Source: Flavobacterium piscis
Lineage (GTDB): Bacteria; Bacteroidota; Bacteroidia; Flavobacteriales; Flavobacteriaceae
Reading direction: 5' to 3'
Length of the DNA stretch: 64,000 bases
Assembly: GCF_001686925.1 (NCBI RefSeq)
Contig: NZ_LVEN01000012.1
Location: 1 to 64,000, forward strand
In this document: positions 41,711 through 50,265 of the stretch, in pieces
Numbering within the stretch: position 1 is the first letter of the stretch
How the letters are laid out: each line of letters begins with the position of its first letter
Position numbers and translations under genes: made by a program
The notes under the pieces: generated by a model
The model's database searches: none
Told to the model about the DNA's origin: nothing
What the model saw: only the letters and a program-made list of their open reading frames with translations

Positions 41711-43900
41711 ATGACTCTTTCTTTCTGGCGTTACGCACACTTGGCTCTGGCTTTGTTTTCTTCTTTGTTTTTAATTTTAGCTTCGACTACGGGAATTATT
41801 CTGGCAGTTGATGCGATGCAGGAAAAAACACTTCCGTATAAGGCAGAAAATTTCGACCAGATAACGCTGGCGCAAACATTGCCTGTACTCAAGAAGTCTT
41901 ACTCTGAAATTACAGAGTTAAGCGTAGATCATAATCAGTTTGTAACTCTTCAGGCTATTGATCAGGATGGCAATGACATCAACTCTTATATTGATCCCAA
42001 AACGGGTAAAGCTTTAGGTAAACCTATAAAAAAGAGCGAATTTATTCAATGGGTTACCGGTTTTCATCGTTCTTTGTTTCTTCATGAAACGGGACGGTTT
42101 TTTGTTGGTGTAATTTCATTTTTATTATTCTTAATCGCCATTTCCGGTTTTGCACTTGTTTTAAACAGACAAAGAGGCATCCGTAATTTCTTTTCGAAAG
42201 TGGTAAAAGATTATTTTGCCCAATATTATCATGTGGTTTTAGGAAGATTGGCGCTGATTCCGATTTTGATCATCGCGCTTACAGGAACCTATTTGTCTTT
42301 GGAAAGATTCAACTTTTTTATGGAGAAGGAGAAAAATCAAAAAGAAAAATCAGAACTTGTTGCAACTCCAAAAGGAAAAACTGTTTCTGTATTTTCGACT
42401 ACTCTCCTGGCTGATGTCAACAAAATCGAATTTCCTTTTACAGATGATCCCGAAGAATATTATATCATTCAGTTAAAAGATCGCGAAATTGAAGTGAATC
42501 AGGTTACAGGCGCAGTTGTGACCGAAAAACGTTCTCCAATGACCGTTCAATTAGCTGATTTGAGCCTAAATCTTCATACCGGAAAAACCAACGGAATCTG
42601 GGCATTTATACTGGCTATTGCGAGTATTAATATTTTGTTTTTTATTTATTCGGGTTTTGCTATTACCTTAAAAAGAAGATCAAGCCGTATTAAAAATAAA
42701 TTCAAAGCCAGTGAAAGTAAGTTCATCCTTTTGGCTGGTTCTGAAAACGGAAGTTCCTTGCGATTTGCCAATGCCATTCTAAAACAATTGATTGGCCACG
42801 GAGAAAAGGCTTTTATTACTGAATTGAACAGCTACACGCTTTTTCCGAAAGCCGAACATATTATTGTCTTTTCGTCTACACACGGATTAGGACACGCACC
42901 TTCTAACGGAAGCAAATTTTTATCACTTTTAAATAAATATCCGCAAAAGCAAAAAATCAAGTATTCGGTAGTGGGTTTTGGTTCTAAAGCCTATCCGGAT
43001 TTTTGTGAATTTGCTTTTGAAATCGACAAACAATTACAAAGTCAAAATTGGACTGAACGTTTATTTAACGTACAAACTGTAAACGATAAATCGGCCACAG
43101 AATTTGTCGAATGGATAAAATTATGGAATGCCGAAACCGGAATTCCGTTATCGACAACGCCATCTTTATACAATCATGTGCCAAAAGGTTTGCAAAAACT
43201 AATGGTCTTAGATAAAACACTGGTTTCTGAACACGAACAGACTTTTATACTTACCCTAAGAGCGAATATGAGAGCCAAATTCAATTCAGGAGATTTACTG
43301 GCTATTTATCCTGCAAACGACACGAGAGAACGCCTCTACTCTATTGGTAATCATTCCGGTAACATACAATTGGTTGTAAAATTACATCCAAACGGGCTGG
43401 GTTCTGAGTTTCTAAATAACCTTGCTCCGGGAAATACAATCAAAGCAAGAATTATCAATAATAAAGCGTTTCATTTTCCAAAGAAGGTTTCGAAAGTGGC
43501 TTTAATTTCAAACGGAACCGGCATTGCGCCTTTCCTTGGAATGATAGAACAGAATAAAACCAAAACAGAAACGCATTTGTATTCCGGATTCCGTATGGAG
43601 ACTGAGACTGTTTCTGGATATAAAAAGTTTACTGCTGAAATGATCCAGAAGCAAAAATTACAAAGTTTTCATTTGGCTTTATCCCGAGAAGCAGAGCATT
43701 TTTATGTAATGGATCTCATCAAACGAGATGCTGATTTTTTTATTAATTTACTAAAAGAAAATGGCGTCATCATGATTTGTGGATCACTGGCGATGCAAAA
43801 AGATGCTGAAGCTATTCTGGATAAATTATGTCTTGAAAGAAATGCAAAAAGTATAACAGATTATAGAGAGAATGGTCAGTTATTGACGGATTGTTATTAA
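41711..43900 (+). CDS. PepSY-domain membrane flavoreductase (sulfite reductase flavoprotein-like fusion)
   Basis: A 729-residue fusion. The N-terminal part is a PepSY-associated membrane domain with four TM helices (about 8-30, 130-150, 175-197, 297-320) and histidines near the helices (HRSLFLHETGRF, YYHVVLGRL, LNLHTGK) that could hold heme. Next is a flavodoxin-like FMN domain (LLAGSENGSS, FSSTHGLGHAPSNGSKF). Last is a ferredoxin-NADP-reductase-like module with RLYS for FAD, NGTGIAPFLGMIEQN and MICGSLAMQKDAE for NAD(P)H. It should pass electrons from cytoplasmic NADPH through the membrane to periplasmic flavoproteins or ferric chelates. Neighbours DUF2271 and ApbE support that. Family well supported; direction inferred. 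Confidence 0.88.
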   Translation: MTLSFWRYAHLALALFSSLFLILASTTGIILAVDAMQEKTLPYKAENFDQITLAQTLPVLKKSYSEITELSVDHNQFVTLQAIDQDGNDINSYIDPKTGKALGKPIKKSEFIQWVTGFHRSLFLHETGRFFVGVISFLLFLIAISGFALVLNRQRGIRNFFSKVVKDYFAQYYHVVLGRLALIPILIIALTGTYLSLERFNFFMEKEKNQKEKSELVATPKGKTVSVFSTTLLADVNKIEFPFTDDPEEYYIIQLKDREIEVNQVTGAVVTEKRSPMTVQLADLSLNLHTGKTNGIWAFILAIASINILFFIYSGFAITLKRRSSRIKNKFKASESKFILLAGSENGSSLRFANAILKQLIGHGEKAFITELNSYTLFPKAEHIIVFSSTHGLGHAPSNGSKFLSLLNKYPQKQKIKYSVVGFGSKAYPDFCEFAFEIDKQLQSQNWTERLFNVQTVNDKSATEFVEWIKLWNAETGIPLSTTPSLYNHVPKGLQKLMVLDKTLVSEHEQTFILTLRANMRAKFNSGDLLAIYPANDTRERLYSIGNHSGNIQLVVKLHPNGLGSEFLNNLAPGNTIKARIINNKAFHFPKKVSKVALISNGTGIAPFLGMIEQNKTKTETHLYSGFRMETETVSGYKKFTAEMIQKQKLQSFHLALSREAEHFYVMDLIKRDADFFINLLKENGVIMICGSLAMQKDAEAILDKLCLERNAKSITDYRENGQLLTDCY

Positions 43901-43931
43901 ACACTAATTGCACACTAATTAATTTTGATTT

Positions 43932-43993
43932 TAGATTGTAGAATATAGATTGTAGAATATAGATTATAGAATATGGATTATAGAATATGGATT
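43932..43993. repeat. 14-bp tandem repeat, 4.4 copies
   Basis: Units of TAGATTGTAGAATA start at 43932, 43946, 43960 and 43974, the later ones changed to TGGATTATAGAATA. They fill the gap before apbE. The copy number is probably variable between strains. Confidence 0.8.
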
Positions 43994-44171
43994 TTGCATT
44001 GCAAATTATGGATTAAAATAAAATCTGCATAATCTGCAAGATCTGCGAGAAAAAATAATTACGCATAGCAAAAAAAACAAAGATTTTCCCTCCTTGTTTT
44101 TCATTTCGAGAAACGAGGAATGACAAACTAGACGGAAATATTCTTATGAAAATAAATGTTTTAAAAAAATC

Positions 44172-45176
44172 ATGCATAAATCAATCCTCAATAAATTTTT
44201 AATTCTTTTCGTACTCTTTGGTTTATCAACCAGCGCGCAAATATTACGAAAAAGAACAACTTTACTTATGGGCGGGCGTTTTGATATTACGATCGTGGCA
44301 AAAGATTCTCTTTCGGCAGAACAGAATATCGACGAGGTTATTGCAGAAATTACCCGAATCGAAAATTTAATATCCGACTGGAAAGCAACTTCGCAAGTTT
44401 CTGAGGTGAATCAAAATGCGGGAATTAAACCCATAAAAGTCGATCGTGAAGTTTTTGAATTGACACAAAGAGCCATAGCATTTTCTGAAGCTACAAAAGG
44501 CGGTTTTGATGTGAGTTTTGCCGCTATGGACAGAATCTGGAAATTTGACGGATCGATGACCGACATGCCTTCGGCGGAAGCCATAAAAAAATCGGTAGAA
44601 AAAGTGGGTTATAAAAATATTATTCTGGATTCGGTTCAATCGACTATCTTTTTAAAATTGAAAGGAATGAAAATTGGTTTCGGAGCTTTAGGCGAAGGAT
44701 ATGCAACAGATAAATGCCGAAATATGATGCTCGCAAAAGGCATTAAAGCCGGAATCGTAAACGGATCCGGCGATATGACTGCCTGGGGAAAACAACCCAA
44801 CGGCAAAGACTGGAACATTGGCATGACGAACCCATTTCATCCTGATACATTATTTGCTGTAGTTCCTTTAAACAATGGCGCAGTAACGACTTCCGGAAGT
44901 TATGAGAAGTTTGTTGTTTTTAACGGAAAACGCTACTCACACATTATAAATCCTGCAACAGGTTATCCTGCGACGGGATTATGCAGTGTGTCTGTTTTTG
45001 GTCCAAATGCAGAAACAGCAAACGGATTAAGCACTTCTTTAATGGTTTTAGGACAAAAGGAAGGTTTGCTTTTACTAAAAAAATATCCGGAATACAGTTG
45101 CGTAATGATTACCGATAATGGAAAATTAGTAAAATCGAAAAACTTCAAAATAAAGAAATTTAAACCTAAACTTTAG
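44172..45176 (+). CDS. apbE: FAD:protein FMN transferase ApbE
   Basis: A 334-residue ApbE-family enzyme with a signal peptide (1-22, ending TSAQ). It attaches FMN to Ser/Thr of periplasmic flavoproteins using FAD and Mg2+. Visible motifs are MGGRFDITIV, the FAD loop GFGALGEGYATD, GIVNGSGDMTAWG, and YSHIINPATGYPA. Two positions vary from the common pattern: the loop has GEGY instead of GKGY, and ANGLSTS appears where many ApbEs have ADALST, so Asn replaces a metal-ligand Asp. Such changes occur in Bacteroidetes members and need not abolish activity. The DUF2271 protein is its likely local substrate. Confidence 0.9.
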   Translation: MHKSILNKFLILFVLFGLSTSAQILRKRTTLLMGGRFDITIVAKDSLSAEQNIDEVIAEITRIENLISDWKATSQVSEVNQNAGIKPIKVDREVFELTQRAIAFSEATKGGFDVSFAAMDRIWKFDGSMTDMPSAEAIKKSVEKVGYKNIILDSVQSTIFLKLKGMKIGFGALGEGYATDKCRNMMLAKGIKAGIVNGSGDMTAWGKQPNGKDWNIGMTNPFHPDTLFAVVPLNNGAVTTSGSYEKFVVFNGKRYSHIINPATGYPATGLCSVSVFGPNAETANGLSTSLMVLGQKEGLLLLKKYPEYSCVMITDNGKLVKSKNFKIKKFKPKL

Positions 45177-45249
45177 CTTCATTTTACAATCTTTAGATAA
45201 AAAAAAGATAATCAAAAAAGGATTGTCTTATAAATATTGCATCGTTATA

Positions 45250-46368
45250 TTATTGATAAAACCTTTGAAACGAAAAGCTGGGTTTATGCATTTCTATCTC
45301 ATTCCTGCTAGTTTCGAGTTGTGCCTCTTTTGCATAAGCCATCATTTTTTGCTCATAATTTTCAATAGCCATTTCAAGAGTTTCAAATTTCCCGCTTGTT
45401 AAATTTTTAGATAAGATTAAAGCATCTAATAATCCAATATTGGCTCCCTGACCTGCAAAAGGCGGCATTATATGTGCGGCATCACCAATAAGCGTTATAG
45501 GCAAAGGGCGATTATTTTTCCAGGGTTTATCTAACGGTATTTTTCTTGTTGGCCACAAAATAAAAGAAGATGTGGCGGTAAATAACTGTTTATAAACCTG
45601 CTCCCAGCCGGACAATCTATTACTAAGAAATTTAATTATGCTTTCTTTATCATCAGCTTTCAAAGCATTTGTATCTGGCATTTCAAACATTACATTATAA
45701 CTCAGCACACTGCCGTTCTTAGAGTTTGCTAATAATAGATTGCCATCTTTTGCAATCATTAGTATATTGTCATCACACAAATCATAGAATTCAGGACATG
45801 AAACTTCCGGCTCAAATACTTCGCCCTGAATAATAAGAGTTCCTGTATATTCGATTTCAGCATCAGTAACATATTTTCTTGCCTTAGAAATTCCGCCATT
45901 TGCGCCAATAACAAAATCTGCGATTGCATCTGCTTCATTTTCAAATTGCAGAATCCATTTGCCATCGTCTGCTTTAAGGTCTGTAAATTTTCTGCCCCAA
46001 ACAACCGTTCCCTCCATTAAACTGTCCAGTAACAGTTGTCTTAAGTCGTTTCTGTTTATTTCAGGATTATCGTATAGGTTTTCGGCTGTTGGTTTTTTAG
46101 AAAAAAGTACTTTGCCTTGTTCATCTGCAATGGTTCTTCCCATTGGTTTTGCCCGTGCAAAATAAGTTTCTAATAATCCTGCTTTTTCAAGAGCATCTTG
46201 TCCGGACCCCTTGTGCAGGTCAAGTGTACCACCGGAAATTCTTGTACTCGCGTCTTCATCTCTTTCGTAAACCGTAACATCTATTCCGTTTTGTTGTAAT
46301 AATTTTGCCATGGTGAGACCAACGGGTCCTGCCCCAATAATAGCTATCTTTTTGTTTTTCAATAACAT
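45250..46368 (-). CDS. Tet(X)-like FAD-dependent monooxygenase
   Basis: A 372-residue class A flavoprotein monooxygenase that resembles the tetracycline-inactivating Tet(X) enzymes in many segments: AIIGAGPVGLTMAKLLQQNG, GGTLDLHKGSGQ, NPEINRNDLR, GDAAHIMPPFAGQGANIGL and the C-terminal RNEIEMHKPSFSFQ. The FAD site is intact. By recalled alignment, of the Tet(X) substrate-contact residues Gln192 is kept, but Arg213 appears as Ile and His234 as Ser, so tetracycline activity is uncertain. It may be a chromosomal relative with another substrate. It is downstream of, and 47 nt from, an AraC regulator on the same strand. Confidence 0.88.
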   Translation of the reverse strand: MLLKNKKIAIIGAGPVGLTMAKLLQQNGIDVTVYERDEDASTRISGGTLDLHKGSGQDALEKAGLLETYFARAKPMGRTIADEQGKVLFSKKPTAENLYDNPEINRNDLRQLLLDSLMEGTVVWGRKFTDLKADDGKWILQFENEADAIADFVIGANGGISKARKYVTDAEIEYTGTLIIQGEVFEPEVSCPEFYDLCDDNILMIAKDGNLLLANSKNGSVLSYNVMFEMPDTNALKADDKESIIKFLSNRLSGWEQVYKQLFTATSSFILWPTRKIPLDKPWKNNRPLPITLIGDAAHIMPPFAGQGANIGLLDALILSKNLTSGKFETLEMAIENYEQKMMAYAKEAQLETSRNEIEMHKPSFSFQRFYQ

Positions 46369-46415
46369 AATTTAGTTTTTATTTTTGAAAGACAAAATTC
46401 TAAAAAGCTTGTTTC

Positions 46416-47252
46416 TTAGGATTGTACAAATACGACAAAATCGTTACTAATGGTTTGCTTTGCTTTTCGTGCAAATGCACCTGGTGTAGTGCCGCTGTAA
46501 CGCTTAAATTCTCTGCTAAGATGAGATTGATCTGTATACCCTAATTCCTGAGCCAAACCGGCAATATTAGCATCTGGAAAATGCCATAAATGATTCCGTA
46601 CCTGCTCAAAACGCATCAAACCTGATACATCTTTTACGCTATGACCGGAGGATTGTTTAAAGTTTCTTTCTAATGTACGAACTGTTGCATGAGCTGCCAA
46701 TGCTAATTCACTGACCGGAATAATTCCTTTAGCGTTTCGCATCGCCAATCCGGCTTTAAACAATAAACTATCAGCAGGAACTTGTGAGTGGGCATTCACA
46801 AAAAATTGCTGAACCTGCGCAATCGCCTCTTCTATTTTGTTGGCCTGAATGAAATCATTCAAACGCGACTGAAGCTGAGCAATAGGATGTTCTAAAATAT
46901 GTACTCCGCCTTTGCCCTTTCCTGATGGCAATCCGAGTAAATCGAAAACAGTCCAGGGAAAACATCTTATGGCAATGATTTCTAAGCGATTATTCGAATT
47001 TAAAATAACAGGCTGATTGAGTAATCCCATTATAAACGGTGATGGCAAGGGCTGTAAAACTCCATTATAAGAAACACTACAAGTACTTCCAAAATAAAAA
47101 ATAATTTCAGCATAACCATCCGGCATAACTTCAAAATTTGAGAATTCTTCACCGGAATCTCGTCTGTCGTACCAAAAACATTTGATGCTATCCTGCAATA
47201 TTTCAGGAGCGTCAAATTCGAGATGGTATAATTTGAAATTAAGCATATTCAA
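46416..47252 (-). CDS. AraC family transcriptional regulator
   Basis: A 278-residue regulator with an N-terminal ligand domain of the DUF6597 type (EFDAPEILQDSIKCFWYD..., FEVMPDGYAEIIFYFG) and a C-terminal AraC double HTH (about 170-265: SELALAAHATVRTLERNFKQ, IAGLAQELGYTDQSHLSREFKRYSGTTPGAF). ATG 47252 and a second ATG at 47246 are equally possible starts. It is transcribed into the Tet(X)-like monooxygenase gene, so it probably controls that gene in response to the same compound. Confidence 0.86.
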   Translation of the reverse strand: MNMLNFKLYHLEFDAPEILQDSIKCFWYDRRDSGEEFSNFEVMPDGYAEIIFYFGSTCSVSYNGVLQPLPSPFIMGLLNQPVILNSNNRLEIIAIRCFPWTVFDLLGLPSGKGKGGVHILEHPIAQLQSRLNDFIQANKIEEAIAQVQQFFVNAHSQVPADSLLFKAGLAMRNAKGIIPVSELALAAHATVRTLERNFKQSSGHSVKDVSGLMRFEQVRNHLWHFPDANIAGLAQELGYTDQSHLSREFKRYSGTTPGAFARKAKQTISNDFVVFVQS

Positions 47253-47381
47253 AATTTAAGAGAGACAAAGATAAAGAAGAATATACGAAAGCCTGAACAC
47301 ATTATAATGCGAACCACAAAGTTTATCATCCTGAGAGAAAGGATCGCAATAGCAACTCCGGAATCTTTGTCGAGTTTCTTT

Positions 47382-47659
47382 GTCATGGCACACGGATGAC
47401 ACGGATTAGCTTCGCAAAAACGCAGATTAAAACGGATTTTTTATTCTTTTTATTTTCTAAACGTAAAGTAACCACAAGCTTGTCATCCTGAAGAATGAAG
47501 GATCACACTAGTAATTCCGTAAAGTAATGCCGCAATCTTTGTCGAGTTTGTTTGTCGAGCTTCTCGTGTGATCCTTCATTCTTCAGGATGACAAAAACAA
47601 AAAATCCGTGTAAATCCGTGTTTTTGCGAAGCAAATCCGTGTCATCCGTGTGCCATGAC
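47382..47659. mobile_element. Nested 278-bp inverted repeat with MITE-like core
   Basis: An outer 26-bp perfect inverted repeat (47382-47407 with 47634-47659, starting GTCATGGCACACGGATGAC) encloses an inner element (47482-47592) with 27-bp perfect terminal repeats starting GTCATCCTGAAGAATGAAGG. The arms between also match imperfectly. The inner element contains the family words CAATCTTTGTCGAG. A further remnant lies at 47329-47380. The rest of 47253-47834 is the upstream DNA of the TonB receptor gene. Confidence 0.8.
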
Positions 47660-47731
47660 ATTGTTTGTAAAACTCCAGCTGAAACTGGAGCCTATTCAAA
47701 ATCCTTATAATCTGGAACATTTTTCTCCAAC

Positions 47732-47808
47732 ATTAGAATTTTTAATGTAATTCTAATGATCTTCTAATTCGTTTATTTAGATTAAATATAAACAATGACA
47801 TAAGTTTG
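47732..47808 (+). promoter_or_regulatory. TonB receptor promoter with two candidate operators
   Basis: -7 TAAGTTTG at 47801-47808. A 17-bp near-palindrome TTTAGATTAAATATAAA (47776-47792, one mismatch) occupies the spacer and resembles iron-responsive Fur-type boxes of Bacteroidetes. Further up, ATTAGAATT (47732-47740) pairs with AATTCTAAT (47749-47757). Confidence 0.5.
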
Positions 47809-47834
47809 CGCTCCTATTGGTAAGTAAATAAATT

Positions 47835-50237
47835 ATGAAATTTTTAGCAGTTGTGTTTTTGTTTGTTCATTTTTCAGTTTGGTCTCAAAAGGGAAATATA
47901 AACGGAAAGGTTCACTTTTCCCACAACGAACCGGCTTTGGGTGCTTCGGTACTGGTTTTAGGAACACAAAATTTTTCTATTGCTGATCAAAATGGTCAAT
48001 TCGAAATTAAAGCATTGCCTTACGGAAAATATACTTTGGAAATTTCTTCTCCCGAAGCCAAAACAAAAACTATCGACATTCACGTACACCAATCTTCTCA
48101 TCATATCACTATTTCTTTAGAAAAAAGTGATCCTAAAGCTTTGAAAGAAGTGGTGATTCAGAAAACTACTGTAAAGAAAGAAATTATGGAGAAAGGTTTC
48201 TCTGTAAATGTCATAGACACTCAGGAAGCGGCAAAACGTAATATTCAAACTAACGATTTATTAGGACAATCAGCTGGAGTTCGCATCAGACAAAATGGTG
48301 GATTGGGTTCGAGCATCAATTACAACCTGAATGGAATGTCCGGAAATGCCATCCGAATATTTATAGACGGAATTCCTATTTCGACTTACGGTTCTTCATT
48401 CAGTTTAAATAGTATTCCGCCTGCATTAATTGAGCGAATCGAAGTTTACAAAGGAGTAATTCCGGCACATTTGGCGGATGATGCTTTAGGAGGTGCCATA
48501 AATGTAATTTTGAAAAAAGGTGCTAAAAATACCCTGAATGCTTCAATATCTTATGGTTCGTTTAACACCACTCAATCTAACTTTAATACCACTTACAGAG
48601 ATAAATCAGGCTTTACTTTAAAAGGTTCCGGTTTTTATAATTACTCTGATAACGATTATGAAATTTGGGGGAAATTTGCTTACAACATTCAGCCTAACGG
48701 AGTTAAAAAAGAAATTAAGGCCAAACGTTTTAATGACGCGTATCGTTCTTACGGAGGACGTTTTGAAGCCGGATTTACAGATGTAAAATGGGCGGATACT
48801 TTTTTAATTGGTTTTAATGCTTCTGACGATTACAACGAAATTCAGCACGGACAAGCAATGTCGAAACCCTACAAAGGTCGATTTACTGAAGCTGATGCAC
48901 AGGTAATCAGCATCAATTATGCTAAAAAAGATTTTATTGTAAAAGGGCTTGAATTCACCGTGAATTCTGTTTTTAGTCAAAGAGGAGAAGTTCTAAATGA
49001 CACAGTAAAATGGAATTACAACTGGTTTAACGAAAAAGCAATTGGCATTGATGGTCAGCATTTTTTATCGCCAACAGGTGCTCAACAAGGTGCCGCTACA
49101 ATTTTGCACATCAATAACAAAATATTCAGTACAAGAGGCGGATTAAATTATACCTTAAATGATAATCACAAATTTGTATTCAGCAGTATGCTTTATTCGT
49201 TTGACAGGGATGATTATGATGAAAAGAAATCTGAAATGGAAAGAAATTTTCAGCAAAAACGAGATCTGCAAAAAAGCGTTTTGTCCTTTGCCTACGAACT
49301 TCAGGCATTTGATTCACGCTTAAGAACCAATTTGTTTGGGAAACGCTATAACCAAAAAACAGAACAAAGAACCCCGCAGATCATTACAACAGGCGGACAG
49401 TCTTCAATAGTCGAAAAATTAGAGAATAATAATACTACTTTTTATGGTTACGGTTTCGCAGGATCTTATTTTGTTTTACCAAAATTGATGTTCTCTTTAT
49501 CTGCAGAAAAAGCGATCAGGCTTCCTTCTGAAAATGAAATTTTTGGTAATCCGGGCGAAAATCAAACCAGTAACAGCGCATTAAAACCTGAAGAAAGCGA
49601 CAACCTTAATGTAGGATTACGTTTTGGACCTTATATCATTAATCAGCATAAATTTAGTTTTGGCGGCTCGGGATTTTGGAGAAATTCTAAAGACAAAATC
49701 GTTCGTGAGTTTAGTAATCGTTTAAATGAAGCTTTGCAGACCTCACCTTCAGTAAACTTAGGTACAGCGCAATCTTTAGGGTATGAAGCCTCATTGGAAT
49801 ATTCATATAATAAAAGATTATTTATCGGGATGAATATGTCTAAATTCAATTCGCTCTTTAAAGATAAATACGATAAAAATGGACAAATACTGGATTACTA
49901 TAACAAGCAATATCCTAATGAGCCTTATTTTATTATTAATGGAAATGCGCAATATAATTTTAAAGATGTATTGCAGTCTAATTCGGAGTTGAATTTGTAT
50001 TACAATTTTACTTATGTGGGAGAATTTTTTACCACCTGGCAGGAAACCCAAATTGATAAAGTACCGTCTCAATTTCCGCATGATTTAGGTTTGAGCTACA
50101 CTTTTCCTAACAAAAAATACATTGTGAGTTTTGATGCCAAGAATATCACCAACGAACAGGTTTACGACAATTTTGGCGTTCAAAAACCTGGAGTAGCCTT
50201 TTATCTGAAATTCAATTACATACTGAATAAGTTTTAA
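47835..50237 (+). CDS. TonB-dependent receptor
   Basis: An 800-residue outer-membrane receptor. Signal peptide 1-17 (VWSQ), an N-terminal carboxypeptidase-regulatory-like beta sandwich (about 20-100, GNINGKVHFSHNEPALGASV), plug domain (about 125-240, TNDLLGQSAGVRIRQNGGLGS and ERIEVYKGVIPAHLADDALGGAINV) and a 22-strand barrel ending in aromatic FNYILNKF. The receptor size and plug are of the siderophore/heme class, not SusC (about 1000 residues). It is followed 28 nt later by a DUF4374 lipoprotein, an association seen in iron-uptake loci. Its ligand is not determined by the sequence. Confidence 0.9.
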   Translation: MKFLAVVFLFVHFSVWSQKGNINGKVHFSHNEPALGASVLVLGTQNFSIADQNGQFEIKALPYGKYTLEISSPEAKTKTIDIHVHQSSHHITISLEKSDPKALKEVVIQKTTVKKEIMEKGFSVNVIDTQEAAKRNIQTNDLLGQSAGVRIRQNGGLGSSINYNLNGMSGNAIRIFIDGIPISTYGSSFSLNSIPPALIERIEVYKGVIPAHLADDALGGAINVILKKGAKNTLNASISYGSFNTTQSNFNTTYRDKSGFTLKGSGFYNYSDNDYEIWGKFAYNIQPNGVKKEIKAKRFNDAYRSYGGRFEAGFTDVKWADTFLIGFNASDDYNEIQHGQAMSKPYKGRFTEADAQVISINYAKKDFIVKGLEFTVNSVFSQRGEVLNDTVKWNYNWFNEKAIGIDGQHFLSPTGAQQGAATILHINNKIFSTRGGLNYTLNDNHKFVFSSMLYSFDRDDYDEKKSEMERNFQQKRDLQKSVLSFAYELQAFDSRLRTNLFGKRYNQKTEQRTPQIITTGGQSSIVEKLENNNTTFYGYGFAGSYFVLPKLMFSLSAEKAIRLPSENEIFGNPGENQTSNSALKPEESDNLNVGLRFGPYIINQHKFSFGGSGFWRNSKDKIVREFSNRLNEALQTSPSVNLGTAQSLGYEASLEYSYNKRLFIGMNMSKFNSLFKDKYDKNGQILDYYNKQYPNEPYFIINGNAQYNFKDVLQSNSELNLYYNFTYVGEFFTTWQETQIDKVPSQFPHDLGLSYTFPNKKYIVSFDAKNITNEQVYDNFGVQKPGVAFYLKFNYILNKF

Positions 50238-50265
50238 ATCTATATAATTAATTTTTTTAAATACC

